A DNA stretch of 5,957 nt from Alphaproteobacteria bacterium (GCA_026400305.1 JAPLPI010000197.1:1-5957), one strand, 5' to 3'; numbered from the stretch's first letter, positions 1-5,863 are shown. The notes: generated from the letters alone by a model not told the origin. Made by a program: numbers and translations.

Positions 1-84
1 GTCGCTGGGCCCGAACAGCTGGGCGCTGGCGGGCGCGCAGAAGAGCGAAAACGCCAGAACCAAAACCGCGATGCGCAGGATCAT
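1..84 (-). CDS. cpoB: CpoB/YbgF, Tol-Pal coordinator protein (N-terminus only)
   Basis: Only the first 28 codons are inside the window; the gene continues past position 1. They encode a textbook Sec signal peptide: M-I-L-R, a hydrophobic core (about residues 5-16), then A-P-A-S-A with predicted cleavage after A21, so the mature protein starts Q-L-F-G-P-S-D. The ATG at 84 has an AGAGG ribosome-binding site (94-98) with 9 nt spacing. The name rests mainly on position, since the gene directly after pal in tol-pal operons is normally cpoB (ybgF). That periplasmic protein has a coiled-coil trimerisation region and TPR repeats, and in E. coli it links Tol activity to PBP1B peptidoglycan synthesis. 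A secreted start at this spot agrees, but the diagnostic TPR domain is not visible. A terminator-like hairpin lies between it and pal, so its expression may be lower than or separate from that of pal. Confidence 0.8.
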   Translation of the reverse strand, partial: MILRIAVLVLAFSLFCAPASAQLFGPSD

Positions 85-104
85 GACAAAAGACCTCTGA
101 AAGC

Positions 105-133
105 AAAAAGCGGCGCGGGACTAATCCCACGCC
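105..133 (-). terminator. Terminator-like hairpin with T run between pal and cpoB
   Basis: Read on the minus strand, GGCGTGGGA (133-125), loop TTAG (124-121) and TCCCGCGCC (120-112) form a 9-bp stem with one G·U pair. Two bases later comes TTTTT (109-105), then GC and another TTT. On the plus strand the same position is an A·C mismatch, so the stem is best in the tol-pal transcript. It starts 22 nt after the pal stop codon and ends shortly before the cpoB ribosome-binding site. The T run is short, so partial termination (attenuation) between pal and cpoB is more likely than a full stop. This is inferred from sequence alone. Confidence 0.55.
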
Positions 134-154
134 CCTATTCAAAACAAACGCAAG

Positions 155-682
155 TTACGAATTGGCACCGCCGGTGACGATGGTCACGCCGCGGCGGTTC
201 TGCGCCCAGCAACCCTCGTTCGATTCGGTGCAGATCGGACGCTCCTTGCCGTAGGACACGGTTTCGACGCGGCCGGTGGAGACACCCTGGCTGACCAGAT
301 ACTCCTTCACCGCATTAGCGCGGCGGGCGCCCAGCGCCAAATTGTATTCGCGGGTGCCGCGTTCGTCGGCATGACCTTCAACCGAGACGCGAACCGCAGG
401 ATACTTGGCGAGCCAGGCGGCCTGGCGGCCCAGGATGCCCTTATCGGCGTCCTGGATGCTGTACTCGTTGTAGCCGAAATGGACGGTGTCGCCGACATTG
501 ACGCGGAAATCCTCGGCGCTGCCGGGCAGGATCGAGGAGGTGACCGGCGCGGGAGCCGACGGGGCCGGCGGCGGAGTCGGTGGCGGGGCAGTGTTCACGG
601 CTTCCTGCTTGTGCGTGCAGGCGCCCAGAACGAGGGCCGCCGACAGGCAGGTAAATTTCAGACAACGGGAAAAATACATCAT
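155..682 (-). CDS. pal: Peptidoglycan-associated lipoprotein Pal
   Basis: Outer-membrane lipoprotein of the Tol-Pal complex that anchors the outer membrane to peptidoglycan and binds TolB; 175 aa, close to the family's usual size. It has a lipoprotein signal with lipobox L-G-A-C, giving lipidated C22. A Pro/Ala-rich tether follows (about 31-48), then an OmpA-like domain (about 65-170). The motif G-H-A-D-E-R-G-T (103-110) followed by N-x-x-L-G-x-x-R-A-x-x-V (114-125) supplies D106 and R121. Their 15-residue spacing matches the diaminopimelate-binding Asp/Arg pair of OmpA-like domains. C151 and C158 near the C-terminus sit just before W-A-Q-N-R-R and may form a disulfide (inference). The ATG at 682 has AGGAGA (691-696) 8 nt upstream; a second ATG follows at 679 but fits the spacing less well. 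It is separated from tolB by a 128-nt AT-rich gap that may hold its own promoter. Confidence 0.97.
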   Translation of the reverse strand: MMYFSRCLKFTCLSAALVLGACTHKQEAVNTAPPPTPPPAPSAPAPVTSSILPGSAEDFRVNVGDTVHFGYNEYSIQDADKGILGRQAAWLAKYPAVRVSVEGHADERGTREYNLALGARRANAVKEYLVSQGVSTGRVETVSYGKERPICTESNEGCWAQNRRGVTIVTGGANS

Positions 683-718
683 AACTGGAATCTCCTAGCA
701 GCGAGACCGCGGTGCGAC

Positions 719-728
719 GGCGCCAACG
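719..728 (-). promoter_or_regulatory. CGTTGGCGCC element in the pal leader
   Basis: The minus strand reads CGTTGGCGCC here, 36 nt before the pal start codon. The identical 10-mer occurs at 4313-4322, 12 nt before the tolQ start. It contains the GGCGCC palindrome. It could be a common regulator site, or a chance match in GC-rich DNA; no known regulator motif is recognised. Confidence 0.25.
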
Positions 729-736
729 ATTAAAAA

Positions 737-765
737 ATAATACACCTGAATTGAGAAAAGAAAAA
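737..765 (-). promoter_or_regulatory. Possible weak promoter for pal in the AT-rich gap
   Basis: The minus strand has a -10-like TATTAT (742-737) preceded directly by TG. A T-rich hexamer (TTTTTC, 765-760) sits 17 bp upstream in place of a -35, but it matches the TTGACA consensus poorly. The region from about 729 to 800 is far more AT-rich than the rest of the window, which favours strand opening. A start near 730 would give pal a leader of roughly 48 nt carrying the CGTTGGCGCC element. This is an inference only. Confidence 0.25.
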
Positions 766-786
766 AACCAAAATTACAGTTTATAT

Positions 787-813
787 TAGGACAATCATAG
801 GAAGATTGCCCTA
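787..813 (-). other. 10-bp hairpin overlapping the tolB stop codon
   Basis: On the minus strand TAGGGCAATC (813-804), which begins with the TAG stop of tolB, pairs with GATTGTCCTA (796-787) around a 7-nt loop (803-797). All ten positions pair, one of them as G·U; the plus strand has an A·C mismatch there. A pyrimidine-rich stretch including TTTTTTT (767-761) follows, but about 20 nt after the stem, so this is not a classical intrinsic terminator. It could protect the 3' end of tolBupstream mRNA after processing or slow transcription before pal. Confidence 0.45.
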
Positions 814-2103
814 CTGAATCAAGGGTGACCATGCCGGATCGGAGGCCGAACCGGGTGTCAGAACCCGCCGCTCGTTGCGACCGGTCACATCCACCGACCA
901 GATGGACGAGCCGCGGCCGCCGGGGGCCTCACGGCCGAACATCAGAACGCGGCCATTGGGGGCCCAGGTCGGTCCCTCGTCGCGACCACCATTGGTGATG
1001 ATGCGTTCGCCAGAACCGTCGCTGCGCATCACGCCGATGCTGAACTGAACTCCCTGCCGCCGGGTGAACGCGATCAGGTCACCGCGCGGCGACCAGACCG
1101 GGGTACCGTTGGCACCGGCGCCAAAGCTGATGCGGCGCTGGCCCGAACCGTCCACATTCATCAAATAGATCTGCTGGCCGCCGCCGCGGTCCGATTCAAA
1201 GACGATCTGCTTGCCGTCAGACGAAAAGCTGGGGGCGGTGTCGATGCCCGGATCGGTGGTCAGCCGGTGCATGGCGCGGCTGCGCAGATCCATCACATAG
1301 ATGTCGGAATTGCCCCCGGTCTCGAGCGTAAGCGCCACCTGGTTGCCGTCCGGCGAGAAGCGCGGCGAGAAAGTCATGTTGGGGAAATCGCCCAGCCGCT
1401 CCTGCTTGCCGGTTTCGATATCGAACAGGTACACGCGCGGCTTGCCCCCGATATAGGACATGTAGGCGATCATCTGGGCGGTCGGATTGAAGCGCGGCGT
1501 CAGCACCATGTAGTCGCCGCGGGTCAGGAAGATGGGGTTGGCGCCATCCTCGTCCATGATCGCCAGTCGCTTGACCCGCTTGATGGCGGGGCCGCTTTCC
1601 GAAATGAAGACGATGCGGGTGTCGAAATAGCCTTTCTCGCCGGTAATGCGCTCATAGATGGCGTCCGACACCATATGCGCGATGCGCCGCCAATTCTCGG
1701 GCGTGGTGAAAAATTGCAGGCCCAGGATCTGGCTTTGGCCGAAAACGTCCCACAAGCGGAAATCCACCCGCAGACGGCCATCCGGCTGCAGGGTCACCTG
1801 ACCGGTCACCAGACCCTGGGCGGTGATGGCGCGCCAACTGCCGAAGTTGGGCACGGCGTTGATGTTGGTGGCATGCTCGGCAAAGCCGCGCGGGTCCAAG
1901 GGGCGGAACAGGCCGGAGCGTTCCAGGTCGGCGCGCACGACGCCGGCGACATTGGCGCCCACCTGAGGATCGCCCAGGAAATCGGGAATGGCAATGGGCA
2001 GGGGCTGGGCGTTGCCCTGGGTCACGTCCACCTGCAGCGCGGCGTAGGCGGGGGCCGTCCAAAGGGCCGCCAATGCGGCAAACAGGACCAGAAATTTCTT
2101 CAT
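811..2103 (-). CDS. tolB: TolB, periplasmic beta-propeller protein of Tol-Pal
   Basis: Soluble periplasmic protein that binds Pal through its beta-propeller and TolA through its N-terminus, controlling whether Pal holds peptidoglycan. I place the start at the ATG at 2103, giving 430 aa, the same length as E. coli TolB. This start has GGAG (2110-2113) 6 nt upstream and begins a clean Sec signal peptide M-K-K-F-L-V-L-F ending A-P-A-Y-A, with cleavage after A21. The open frame continues upstream only to a TTG at 2154 that would bury the signal peptide. Residues about 22-160 form the alpha/beta N-terminal domain (P-I-A-I-P-D-F near its start). From about 165 to the end are PD40/WD40-like blades with repeated S-P-D-G or S-S-D-G turns followed by I-Y-V-M-D or I-Y-L-M-N strands. 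The gene lies 70 nt after tolA and 128 nt before pal. Confidence 0.96.
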   Translation of the reverse strand: MKKFLVLFAALAALWTAPAYAALQVDVTQGNAQPLPIAIPDFLGDPQVGANVAGVVRADLERSGLFRPLDPRGFAEHATNINAVPNFGSWRAITAQGLVTGQVTLQPDGRLRVDFRLWDVFGQSQILGLQFFTTPENWRRIAHMVSDAIYERITGEKGYFDTRIVFISESGPAIKRVKRLAIMDEDGANPIFLTRGDYMVLTPRFNPTAQMIAYMSYIGGKPRVYLFDIETGKQERLGDFPNMTFSPRFSPDGNQVALTLETGGNSDIYVMDLRSRAMHRLTTDPGIDTAPSFSSDGKQIVFESDRGGGQQIYLMNVDGSGQRRISFGAGANGTPVWSPRGDLIAFTRRQGVQFSIGVMRSDGSGERIITNGGRDEGPTWAPNGRVLMFGREAPGGRGSSIWSVDVTGRNERRVLTPGSASDPAWSPLIQ

Positions 2104-2109
2104 GCCGGT

Positions 2110-2113
2110 CTCC
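2110..2113 (-). promoter_or_regulatory. Ribosome-binding site deciding the tolB start
   Basis: GGAG on the minus strand with 6 nt to the ATG at 2103. No comparable site precedes the upstream in-frame TTG at 2154. This supports the shorter, signal-peptide-bearing TolB. Confidence 0.75.
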
Positions 2114-2133
2114 AGCGAATATTGAATGTCAGT

Positions 2134-2152
2134 AACATGGCTCCAACATGGC
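2134..2152 (-). repeat. Tandem GCCATGTT repeat in the tolA-tolB gap
   Basis: The minus strand reads GCCATGTT, GGA, GCCATGTT: an exact 8-bp direct repeat with an 11-bp period, about one helical turn. It lies 30-50 nt before the tolB start. Equal spacing on one DNA face would suit a regulator binding side by side, but an accidental duplication is equally possible. Confidence 0.35.
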
Positions 2153-2173
2153 AAGGCCCTGAAGGTTCCACGA

Positions 2174-3019
2174 TTATTGGCCCATCATCTGGCGCGGATC
2201 AAAGCGCAAGGGATTGATTTCCCGCCACAAAGCATAGCGATCAGGCGGCAGCCGGTAAGGCTGGCACTGATAGATGGCGCGGCTGGCGGCTTCTGCGGCG
2301 GCGCGGGTATAGCCGTTGCCGGCCGCATGGGCCGCCGTGCCGGGCGTCATCTGCAAGCGTCCCACCGAGCCATCGGGATTGAGGGACAGATCATAGTCCA
2401 CGATCAGGTCGCGCGCGTCGGGCGCGCCGGTGGGCGGCGACCAGCATCGATAGATCTGGCTCTTAAGTGCATCGGCGATGTCGGCTGTCATCAGGTTGCC
2501 CGCGCCGATGCCCTGGATCACGCGTGGCCCGGCCTTGGCGGTCTTTACCGGCTTTTCCGGCGCGGTCAGCTTGTTGAGCAACGCATTAAAGTCCTGCGCC
2601 GTCTCCTTCTTGGTGGGCTGGGGCTTTTCCACCGGCAGGGGCTTTTCCTTGGCGATCTTGAAATCGAGCACTGGCGGCTCGGGCGCGGGCTCGACTTCCT
2701 GCATGTGCGGCTCGGGCGGGACTTCCAGCGCGGGCGGCTGGGGCATGTCCATCTTTTCCGGCTCGGGCGTAGGCGGAGCCTGGGCGGCGACATTGGTCGT
2801 GTCGGCGATGGTCACCAGGTCCACCGGCACGACATGGCTTTCTTCGGGTGTGTCGAAGCTGCGATGAAAGGTGATCAGGGCGGTGGCCAGGATCAGGCCG
2901 TGAAACAGCAGCGAGCCCACGATGCTGTAGCTGGGTTCGCGCGCAGTGGTGGGACGCAGACGCCGCATGGGGGCTTGCGCCGCCACCTTACGGCGCGTCG
3001 GGCTTGGGCTTTGCGACAT
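2174..3019 (-). CDS. tolA: TolA, inner-membrane-anchored energy transducer
   Basis: Transmits force from the TolQR motor to TolB and Pal across the periplasm. As called it is 281 aa, clearly shorter than the 421 aa of E. coli TolA. It has a single N-terminal membrane segment (about 31-51) containing S36-x3-H40, equivalent to the TolQ-contacting Ser18/His22 of E. coli TolA. The linker (about 80-140) is rich in Pro, Glu and Lys with P-E-P and P-P-E repeats, rather than the long Ala/Lys/Glu helix of enterobacteria. The C-terminal TolA/TonB-like domain (about 175-275) has [12 protein letters not shown] (C192), N-P-D-G-S-V and Y-Q-C (C252); the two cysteines could pair. The start is uncertain: the ATG at 3019 overlaps tolR by 32 nt with only a weak upstream GGA. 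The ATG at 2968 would put the Ser/His pair at 19/23, nearly the E. coli positions, but its AAGG is too far upstream. Confidence 0.92.
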   Translation of the reverse strand: MSQSPSPTRRKVAAQAPMRRLRPTTAREPSYSIVGSLLFHGLILATALITFHRSFDTPEESHVVPVDLVTIADTTNVAAQAPPTPEPEKMDMPQPPALEVPPEPHMQEVEPAPEPPVLDFKIAKEKPLPVEKPQPTKKETAQDFNALLNKLTAPEKPVKTAKAGPRVIQGIGAGNLMTADIADALKSQIYRCWSPPTGAPDARDLIVDYDLSLNPDGSVGRLQMTPGTAAHAAGNGYTRAAAEAASRAIYQCQPYRLPPDRYALWREINPLRFDPRQMMGQ

Positions 3020-3440
3020 CGGTAACCAGTCCGATATGGGTGAAACCGCTGGCGGCGAGGATGCCCATCACTTCCATCACCTTGCCGTAATTGGCCTGGG
3101 TGTCGCCGCGCACAAAGATGCGCTGGTTGTAGCCGTTGGAGGCGATGGCGGTGAGCTTGTCTACCAGGGCGGCTTCGGGCACCTGCTCCTTCTGTAGGAA
3201 GATGGCGCCATCGCGCCGCACGGTGATGGACAAGGGCTCGCGGTCCTGGCCCAGCGCCGGCGCCTTAGTCTTGGGCAGGTCCACCGGCACGCCCACGGTG
3301 AGCAGGGGCGCGGTGACCATGAAGACGATTAGCAGCACCAGCATCACGTCCACAAAGGGCGTGACGTTGATTTCCGCCATGACGCGGCGGCGCATCCGGC
3401 CACGTCCGCGCGAAGAGGTGTGCTGGATACCACCCGCCAT
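2988..3440 (-). CDS. tolR: TolR, proton-channel subunit of the Tol motor
   Basis: ExbD/TolR-family inner-membrane protein; with TolQ it forms the proton-driven motor that energises TolA. The 150-aa product has a basic cytoplasmic N-terminus (R-G-R-G-R-M-R-R-R), then M-A-E-I-N-V-T-P-F-V-D (21-31), the family signature. D31 at the start of the single membrane helix (about 29-48) matches the essential proton-carrying Asp23 of E. coli TolR. The rest is the periplasmic domain, with V-D-L-P-K-T (53-58) and I-F-V-R-G-D (108-113). The start codon shares one base with the tolQ stop (TGATG) and has AAAAGG (3448-3453) 7 nt upstream, so translation is likely coupled to tolQ. Its 3' end appears to overlap the tolA start. 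Confidence 0.97.
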   Translation of the reverse strand: MAGGIQHTSSRGRGRMRRRVMAEINVTPFVDVMLVLLIVFMVTAPLLTVGVPVDLPKTKAPALGQDREPLSITVRRDGAIFLQKEQVPEAALVDKLTAIASNGYNQRIFVRGDTQANYGKVMEVMGILAASGFTHIGLVTDVAKPKPDAP

Positions 3441-4300
3441 CAGCGGGCCTTTTCGTCGAGCTGGCGCGACAGGATGGCGGAGAACTCGTCCGCGAAGGCG
3501 TCGAGCTGGTTCACATAACGGCCGATCTCGGCCACGAAGCGGTTGTAGAAGATGACCGCGGGAATGGCGGCGAGCAGGCCCATCGCGGTGGCGAACAGGG
3601 CTTCCGCGATGCCGGGCGCCACCACAGCCAAGGTCGTGTCATGGCGTGCGGCGATAGCGGAGAAGCTGTTCATGATGCCCCACACCGTGCCGAACAGACC
3701 GACAAAGGGTGAGACCGAGCCAATGGTGGCCAACATGCCCAGATTCTTCTCGATGCCGTCTACCTCGCGCAGGATGGTGACGCTCATCGCCTTTTCGATG
3801 CGCTCCTTGACGCCACCGATCATTGACTCGCGCAAGGGGTTGGGACCTTCAAAGGCGCGGCGCCATTCGCGCAAGCCCGCGATGAACATGGCGGCCAGGG
3901 GATGGTCGTTCTTGGCCGCAAACGCCTGGTAGAGTTCGTCCAGCGACTGGCCCGACCAGAACAGCTTCTCAAATCGCCGCGCCTTGCGCTTGAGGTTCGA
4001 CAGAGTAACCAGCTTGTTGAAGATGATGGTCCAGGACCATAACGAAGCCACCAGCAACAGGATCATAACCGCCTTCACGATGGAGTCGGCGCGCATGAAC
4101 ATCGAAACGATGGAGAAGCTGCCCAGCACATCGGTCGCCGATCCGGCGCTGGCGGCAACATCGGGTGGCGGAGCCAGACCTTGGCTTTGTGCCGCAGGGC
4201 CGACCGGGGCCGAGATGGGAGCGCTCTGGACGCCCTGCGCGAGTGCCATGGCGGGCGCGGCAACCAGAATCAGGAAAGCGGCGACGATTTGCTTGATCAT
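3440..4300 (-). CDS. tolQ: TolQ, motor subunit, with an N-terminal signal-like extension
   Basis: MotA/TolQ/ExbB-family protein forming the ring around TolR. The core is typical. TM1 spans about 74-96, followed by a cytoplasmic loop with P-L-A-A-M-F and G-L-R-E-W. TM2 (about 187-210) has G-M-L-A-T-I-G-S-V-S-P-F-V-G-L-F-G-T-V-W. TM3 (about 229-252) has A-P-G-I-A-E-A-L-F-A-T-A-M-G-L. At 286 aa it exceeds the 230 aa of E. coli TolQ because of about 60 extra N-terminal residues: a hydrophobic stretch (residues 5-17), an A-L-A/Q cleavage-like site at 21/22, and a Pro/Ala/Ser-rich spacer to about residue 55. This layout resembles signal-peptide-bearing ExbB proteins. The start is well supported: ATG at 4300 with AAAAGG (4307-4312) 6 nt upstream. 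ExbB is the alternative name, but adjacent tolR, tolA, tolB and pal settle it as TolQ. It shares one base with tolR. Confidence 0.95.
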   Translation of the reverse strand: MIKQIVAAFLILVAAPAMALAQGVQSAPISAPVGPAAQSQGLAPPPDVAASAGSATDVLGSFSIVSMFMRADSIVKAVMILLLVASLWSWTIIFNKLVTLSNLKRKARRFEKLFWSGQSLDELYQAFAAKNDHPLAAMFIAGLREWRRAFEGPNPLRESMIGGVKERIEKAMSVTILREVDGIEKNLGMLATIGSVSPFVGLFGTVWGIMNSFSAIAARHDTTLAVVAPGIAEALFATAMGLLAAIPAVIFYNRFVAEIGRYVNQLDAFADEFSAILSRQLDEKAR

Positions 4301-4310
4301 GAAAAACCTT

Positions 4311-4322
4311 TTGGCGCCAACG
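4311..4322 (-). promoter_or_regulatory. TTGGCGCCAA palindrome at the tolQ ribosome-binding site
   Basis: Positions 4311-4320 are a perfect 10-bp palindrome overlapping the first two bases of the tolQ AAAAGG site. With the next two bases it contains the CGTTGGCGCC 10-mer (4313-4322) also present in the pal leader. A protein bound here could block transcription or, as RNA structure, translation of tolQ; no known regulator is recognised. Confidence 0.3.
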
Positions 4323-4357
4323 GACTATGACATGTTCATGGCCCGTGATGGTGGCCG

Positions 4358-4374
4358 GAATATGACGAATATTC
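4358..4374. promoter_or_regulatory. 17-bp dyad GAATAT-N5-ATATTC upstream of tolQ
   Basis: A perfect 6-bp inverted repeat with a 5-nt spacer directly after the ybgC stop codon and 58 nt before the tolQ start. The arm length and spacing suit a dimeric helix-turn-helix regulator better than an RNA terminator, because the stem is only 6 AT-rich pairs with no T run. It is the AT-rich part of an otherwise GC-rich gap. An operator for the tolQ-cpoB block is an inference. Confidence 0.35.
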
Positions 4375-4827
4375 TCAAGTGTCTTCTGCGGTCACGTATG
4401 GCGCAAGAGTCTCCAGCACGTTTTTGGGCAACCTGCGTAACTTCCCCGTTAGCGTGATCATGCAGGCTTCGATCCGTCCTTCGACCAGCAGCATTTCGCC
4501 ACAAAAGATCTTCTGGACCACATTGATCCGCGCCCCGGACATGCCGGTCAGCACCGAATGGACCGCAATCTGGTCGTCCAGCCTGGCGGGGCGGTGATAT
4601 TCCACGGCGATGCGGCGCAGGGCCCAGGCCGAGGGCTCTTCGTCATCCAGCTTGGCGCAGGAAATGCCGGCCAGCCGGAAGAACTCGGTGCGGCCGCGCT
4701 CCATGTAGCGCAGGTAATTGGCGTGATAGACCACACCCGACAGATCGGTGTCCTCGTAATAGACGGCAATGGGAAGGACATGGGTCCTGCCGTCGAAGGT
4801 GCCGAGCCCCTTAAGCGCTTTAGTCAT
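4375..4827 (-). CDS. ybgC: YbgC-type acyl-CoA thioesterase, Tol-Pal associated
   Basis: Hot-dog-fold (4HBT family) cytoplasmic thioesterase; E. coli YbgC hydrolyses acyl-CoAs and has been linked to phospholipid synthesis. The 150-aa product is slightly longer than the E. coli protein. It carries the family signature [16 protein letters not shown] (23-38). D28 aligns with catalytic Asp18 of E. coli YbgC and H35 lies in the conserved Y-H-A-N-Y. The later [15 protein letters not shown] (71-85) is also typical. The ATG at 4827 lies inside the end of ruvB (8-nt overlap, ATGACTAA) with no strong ribosome-binding site, so translation probably depends on ribosomes finishing ruvB. A 74-nt gap separates it from tolQ. 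The placement ahead of tolQ is the usual one; its role in Tol-Pal function is not clear. Confidence 0.95.
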   Translation of the reverse strand: MTKALKGLGTFDGRTHVLPIAVYYEDTDLSGVVYHANYLRYMERGRTEFFRLAGISCAKLDDEEPSAWALRRIAVEYHRPARLDDQIAVHSVLTGMSGARINVVQKIFCGEMLLVEGRIEACMITLTGKLRRLPKNVLETLAPYVTAEDT

Positions 4828-5863
4828 CGCTGCCGCCCGTGAACAGGCCGGTCTGGACCACCGCCTGCGGCGGCGAGGTCAGGCCCAGATGACCATAGGC
4901 CGCCGAAGTCAACATCCGGCCGCGCGGAGTGCGCTGCACCAGGCCCTGCTGCATCAGGTAAGGCTCGACGATATCCTCGATGGCATCGCGCGCCTCGCCC
5001 AGTGCCGCGGCGATGGTTTCGATGCCCACCGGGCCGCCACTGAAATTCTCGGCAATTAAAGTCAGATAGCGGCGGTCGAAGGCATCCAGGCCCTTGGCAT
5101 CCACTTCCAGCCGCGTAAGCGTGGCATCGGCGATCTTGGCATCCACGGATGCATGCTTGGCGACGGCCGCGAAGTCGCGCACCCGCTTGAGCAGGCGCCC
5201 GGCGATACGCGGAGTACCGCGGGAACGGGCGGCGATCTCGCGTGCCCCGTCGCGGGTCAGGTTGAAGCCCAGCACCTTGGCACCGCGCTCGACGATCAAA
5301 AGCAATTCATCGGAAGTATAGAAATTCAGCCGCACCGGGATGCCAAAACGGTCGCGCAACGGCGTGGTGATCAGGCCCGAGCGGGTGGTGGCGCCGACCA
5401 GCGTGAAGGGCGCCAGCTGGATCTTCACCGAGCGCGCCGAAGGCCCCTCGCCGATCACCAGGTCAAGTTCGTAATCCTCCATCGCCGGATACAGAATTTC
5501 CTCCACCGCCGGGTTGAGGCGATGGATTTCGTCGATGAACAGAACGTCGCGCGGCTCCAGGTTGGTGAGGATCGCCGCCAGATCGCCCGCCTTGGCCAAC
5601 ACCGGCCCGGATGTGGAACGGAAATTCACACCGAGTTCACGCGCCACGATCTGCGCCAGGGTCGTCTTGCCCAGCCCGGGCGGGCCGTGAAACAGCACAT
5701 GATCCAGCGCCTCGGCGCGCGCCTTGGCGGCATCGATGAAGATGGAAAGATTTTCGCGCGCCTGTTGCTGACCGACGAAATCGGCCAGCCGCTTGGGGCG
5801 CAGGGAGGCTTCCAGCGTGTCGTCTTCGGTACGCTCGGGGGCGACGATGCGCTTCTCTGTCAT
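4820..5863 (-). CDS. ruvB: RuvB, Holliday junction branch-migration ATPase
   Basis: AAA+ motor that, with RuvA, drives branch migration of Holliday junctions during recombinational repair. At 347 aa it is of normal length and appears intact. It opens with [12 protein letters not shown] (21-32). Next come Walker [10 protein letters not shown] (60-68), Walker [10 protein letters not shown] (108-116), sensor 1 G-A-T-T-R-S-G (157-163), an arginine-finger region L-R-D-R-F-G-I (169-175) and sensor 2 R-G-T-P-R-I-A (215-221). The C-terminal winged-helix domain (about 255-335) has [10 protein letters not shown] and E-P-Y-L-M-Q-Q-G. The ATG at 5863 overlaps the ruvA stop (ATGA) and has AAGGG (5873-5877) 9 nt upstream. 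The gene overlaps ybgC by 8 nt, joining the ruv genes to the tol-pal block. Confidence 0.98.
   Translation of the reverse strand: MTEKRIVAPERTEDDTLEASLRPKRLADFVGQQQARENLSIFIDAAKARAEALDHVLFHGPPGLGKTTLAQIVARELGVNFRSTSGPVLAKAGDLAAILTNLEPRDVLFIDEIHRLNPAVEEILYPAMEDYELDLVIGEGPSARSVKIQLAPFTLVGATTRSGLITTPLRDRFGIPVRLNFYTSDELLLIVERGAKVLGFNLTRDGAREIAARSRGTPRIAGRLLKRVRDFAAVAKHASVDAKIADATLTRLEVDAKGLDAFDRRYLTLIAENFSGGPVGIETIAAALGEARDAIEDIVEPYLMQQGLVQRTPRGRMLTSAAYGHLGLTSPPQAVVQTGLFTGGSDD

Noticed and set aside
2110..2150. Possible tolB promoter with TTGGAG and AATATT at 17-bp spacing on the minus strand
   Set aside because: The -35 and -10 match consensus at only 3 and 4 of 6 positions. Transcription would begin almost on the tolB ribosome-binding site, leaving too short a leader.
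2104..2154. A 17-residue longer TolB starting at a TTG at 2154
   Set aside because: It has no ribosome-binding site and would place the clear signal peptide internally. The ATG at 2103 has GGAG at 6 nt and gives exactly the usual TolB length.
1267..2217. Long plus-strand open frame of 316 codons opposite tolB
   Set aside because: It is antisense to a confident gene. Its residues (many His, Gly, Ala, Arg) are what the complement of GC-rich codons gives, with no recognisable domain or start signal.
2126..3025. Plus-strand open frame of 299 codons opposite tolA
   Set aside because: It is antisense to tolA, low-complexity Gly/Arg/Leu-rich, has no ribosome-binding site or family match, and is explained by GC-rich third positions of tolA.
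3440..4300. Naming the MotA/TolQ/ExbB-family gene exbB because of its N-terminal extension
   Set aside because: It is directly coupled to tolR and followed by tolA, tolB and pal. The extension alone does not make it an ExbB for TonB-dependent uptake.
4301..4374. A sigma70-type promoter for tolQ in the ybgC-tolQ gap
   Set aside because: TTGAG, CATATT and CATAGT were tried as promoter elements, but no pair has acceptable spacing. A promoter may exist but cannot be supported by eye.
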